A program made the position numbers and the translations under genes. The notes below the pieces were generated by a model. That model was not told where the DNA came from, made no database searches, and saw only the letters and a program-made list of their open reading frames with translations. A stretch of DNA of 7,384 nucleotides from Treponema sp. UBA4232 (GTDB lineage: Bacteria; Spirochaetota; Spirochaetia; Treponematales; Treponemataceae), in assembly GCA_002396325.1 (NCBI GenBank), contig DGXM01000135.1, forward strand, positions 1 to 7,384, in the 5' to 3' direction. Positions 7,352 through 7,384 of this stretch are shown here, piece by piece (positions within the stretch are counted from its first letter, which is position 1; each line of letters opens with the position of its first letter).

Positions 7352-7384
7352 TATTTTCCCCTAAAAAAGAACAGGGCTTCAGCA

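Larger units (their letters stand above)
7159..7384. other. Upstream region of nagZ, mostly non-coding
   Basis: This stretch holds the nagZ ribosome binding site and promoter, then AT-rich sequence with the inverted repeat, palindrome and direct repeat listed separately. At the extreme right, two minus-strand frames are open to the window edge. One would end at a TGA at 7323-7321 and the other at a TAA at 7313-7311. Either could be the last 20-24 codons of an upstream gene, but the sequence is too short to choose between them or to claim coding. I see no RNA gene or recognisable riboswitch here. Confidence 0.5.
7281..7384 (+). repeat. Near-perfect 14-bp direct repeat, 90 bases apart
   Basis: ACAGGGTCTCAGCA (7281-7294) and ACAGGGCTTCAGCA (7371-7384) match at 12 of 14 positions; the two mismatches are an adjacent T/C swap. 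The second copy ends exactly at the window edge, so its full extent is unknown. It may be a paired protein-binding site or chance. Confidence 0.35.

Noticed and set aside
7321..7383. C-terminal end of an upstream minus-strand gene
   Set aside because: Two minus-strand frames and one plus-strand frame are all open here over about 60 bases, so openness carries no information and no motif is recognisable.

Overview
The window reads as ordinary bacterial chromosome, most likely from a spirochaete of the Treponema type. This is inferred from the style of the proteins (a RecC-like AddB that lacks a P-loop but keeps a C-terminal nuclease, and a two-domain exported NagZ), together with moderate GC and long A/T runs. 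No rRNA, tRNA or other taxonomic marker is present, so the assignment is tentative. All three recognisable genes lie on the minus strand and are read from right to left. The many plus-strand open frames are shadows of these genes.

Right end (7159-7384): a non-coding upstream region. It holds an extended -10 promoter and a strong Shine-Dalgarno site for nagZ, plus a 21-bp inverted repeat, a 10-bp palindrome and a near-perfect 14-bp direct repeat further upstream that could be regulatory. The last ~60 bases could contain the end of another minus-strand gene, but this cannot be decided.

Middle right (5236-7158): a complete GH3 beta-N-acetylglucosaminidase of the two-domain Bacillus NagZ type, with an export signal and a complete set of catalytic residues. 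It probably acts in peptidoglycan (muropeptide) turnover outside the cytoplasm.

Left two thirds (1-5161): an addB-addA operon for a RecBCD/AddAB-type helicase-nuclease that processes DNA double-strand ends for RecA-dependent repair. addB is complete. It has a RecC/AddB-like body without a Walker A motif and a C-terminal RecB-family nuclease with the four cysteines expected to hold an iron-sulfur cluster. addA follows after 4 bases and runs off the left edge; the 620 residues present carry the main helicase motifs up to motif IV. addB has its own near-consensus sigma70-type promoter placed so close to the ATG that transcription should begin at or next to the start codon, which implies a leaderless mRNA. 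This is the most testable unusual feature. I found no mobile element, CRISPR array or clearly novel system.
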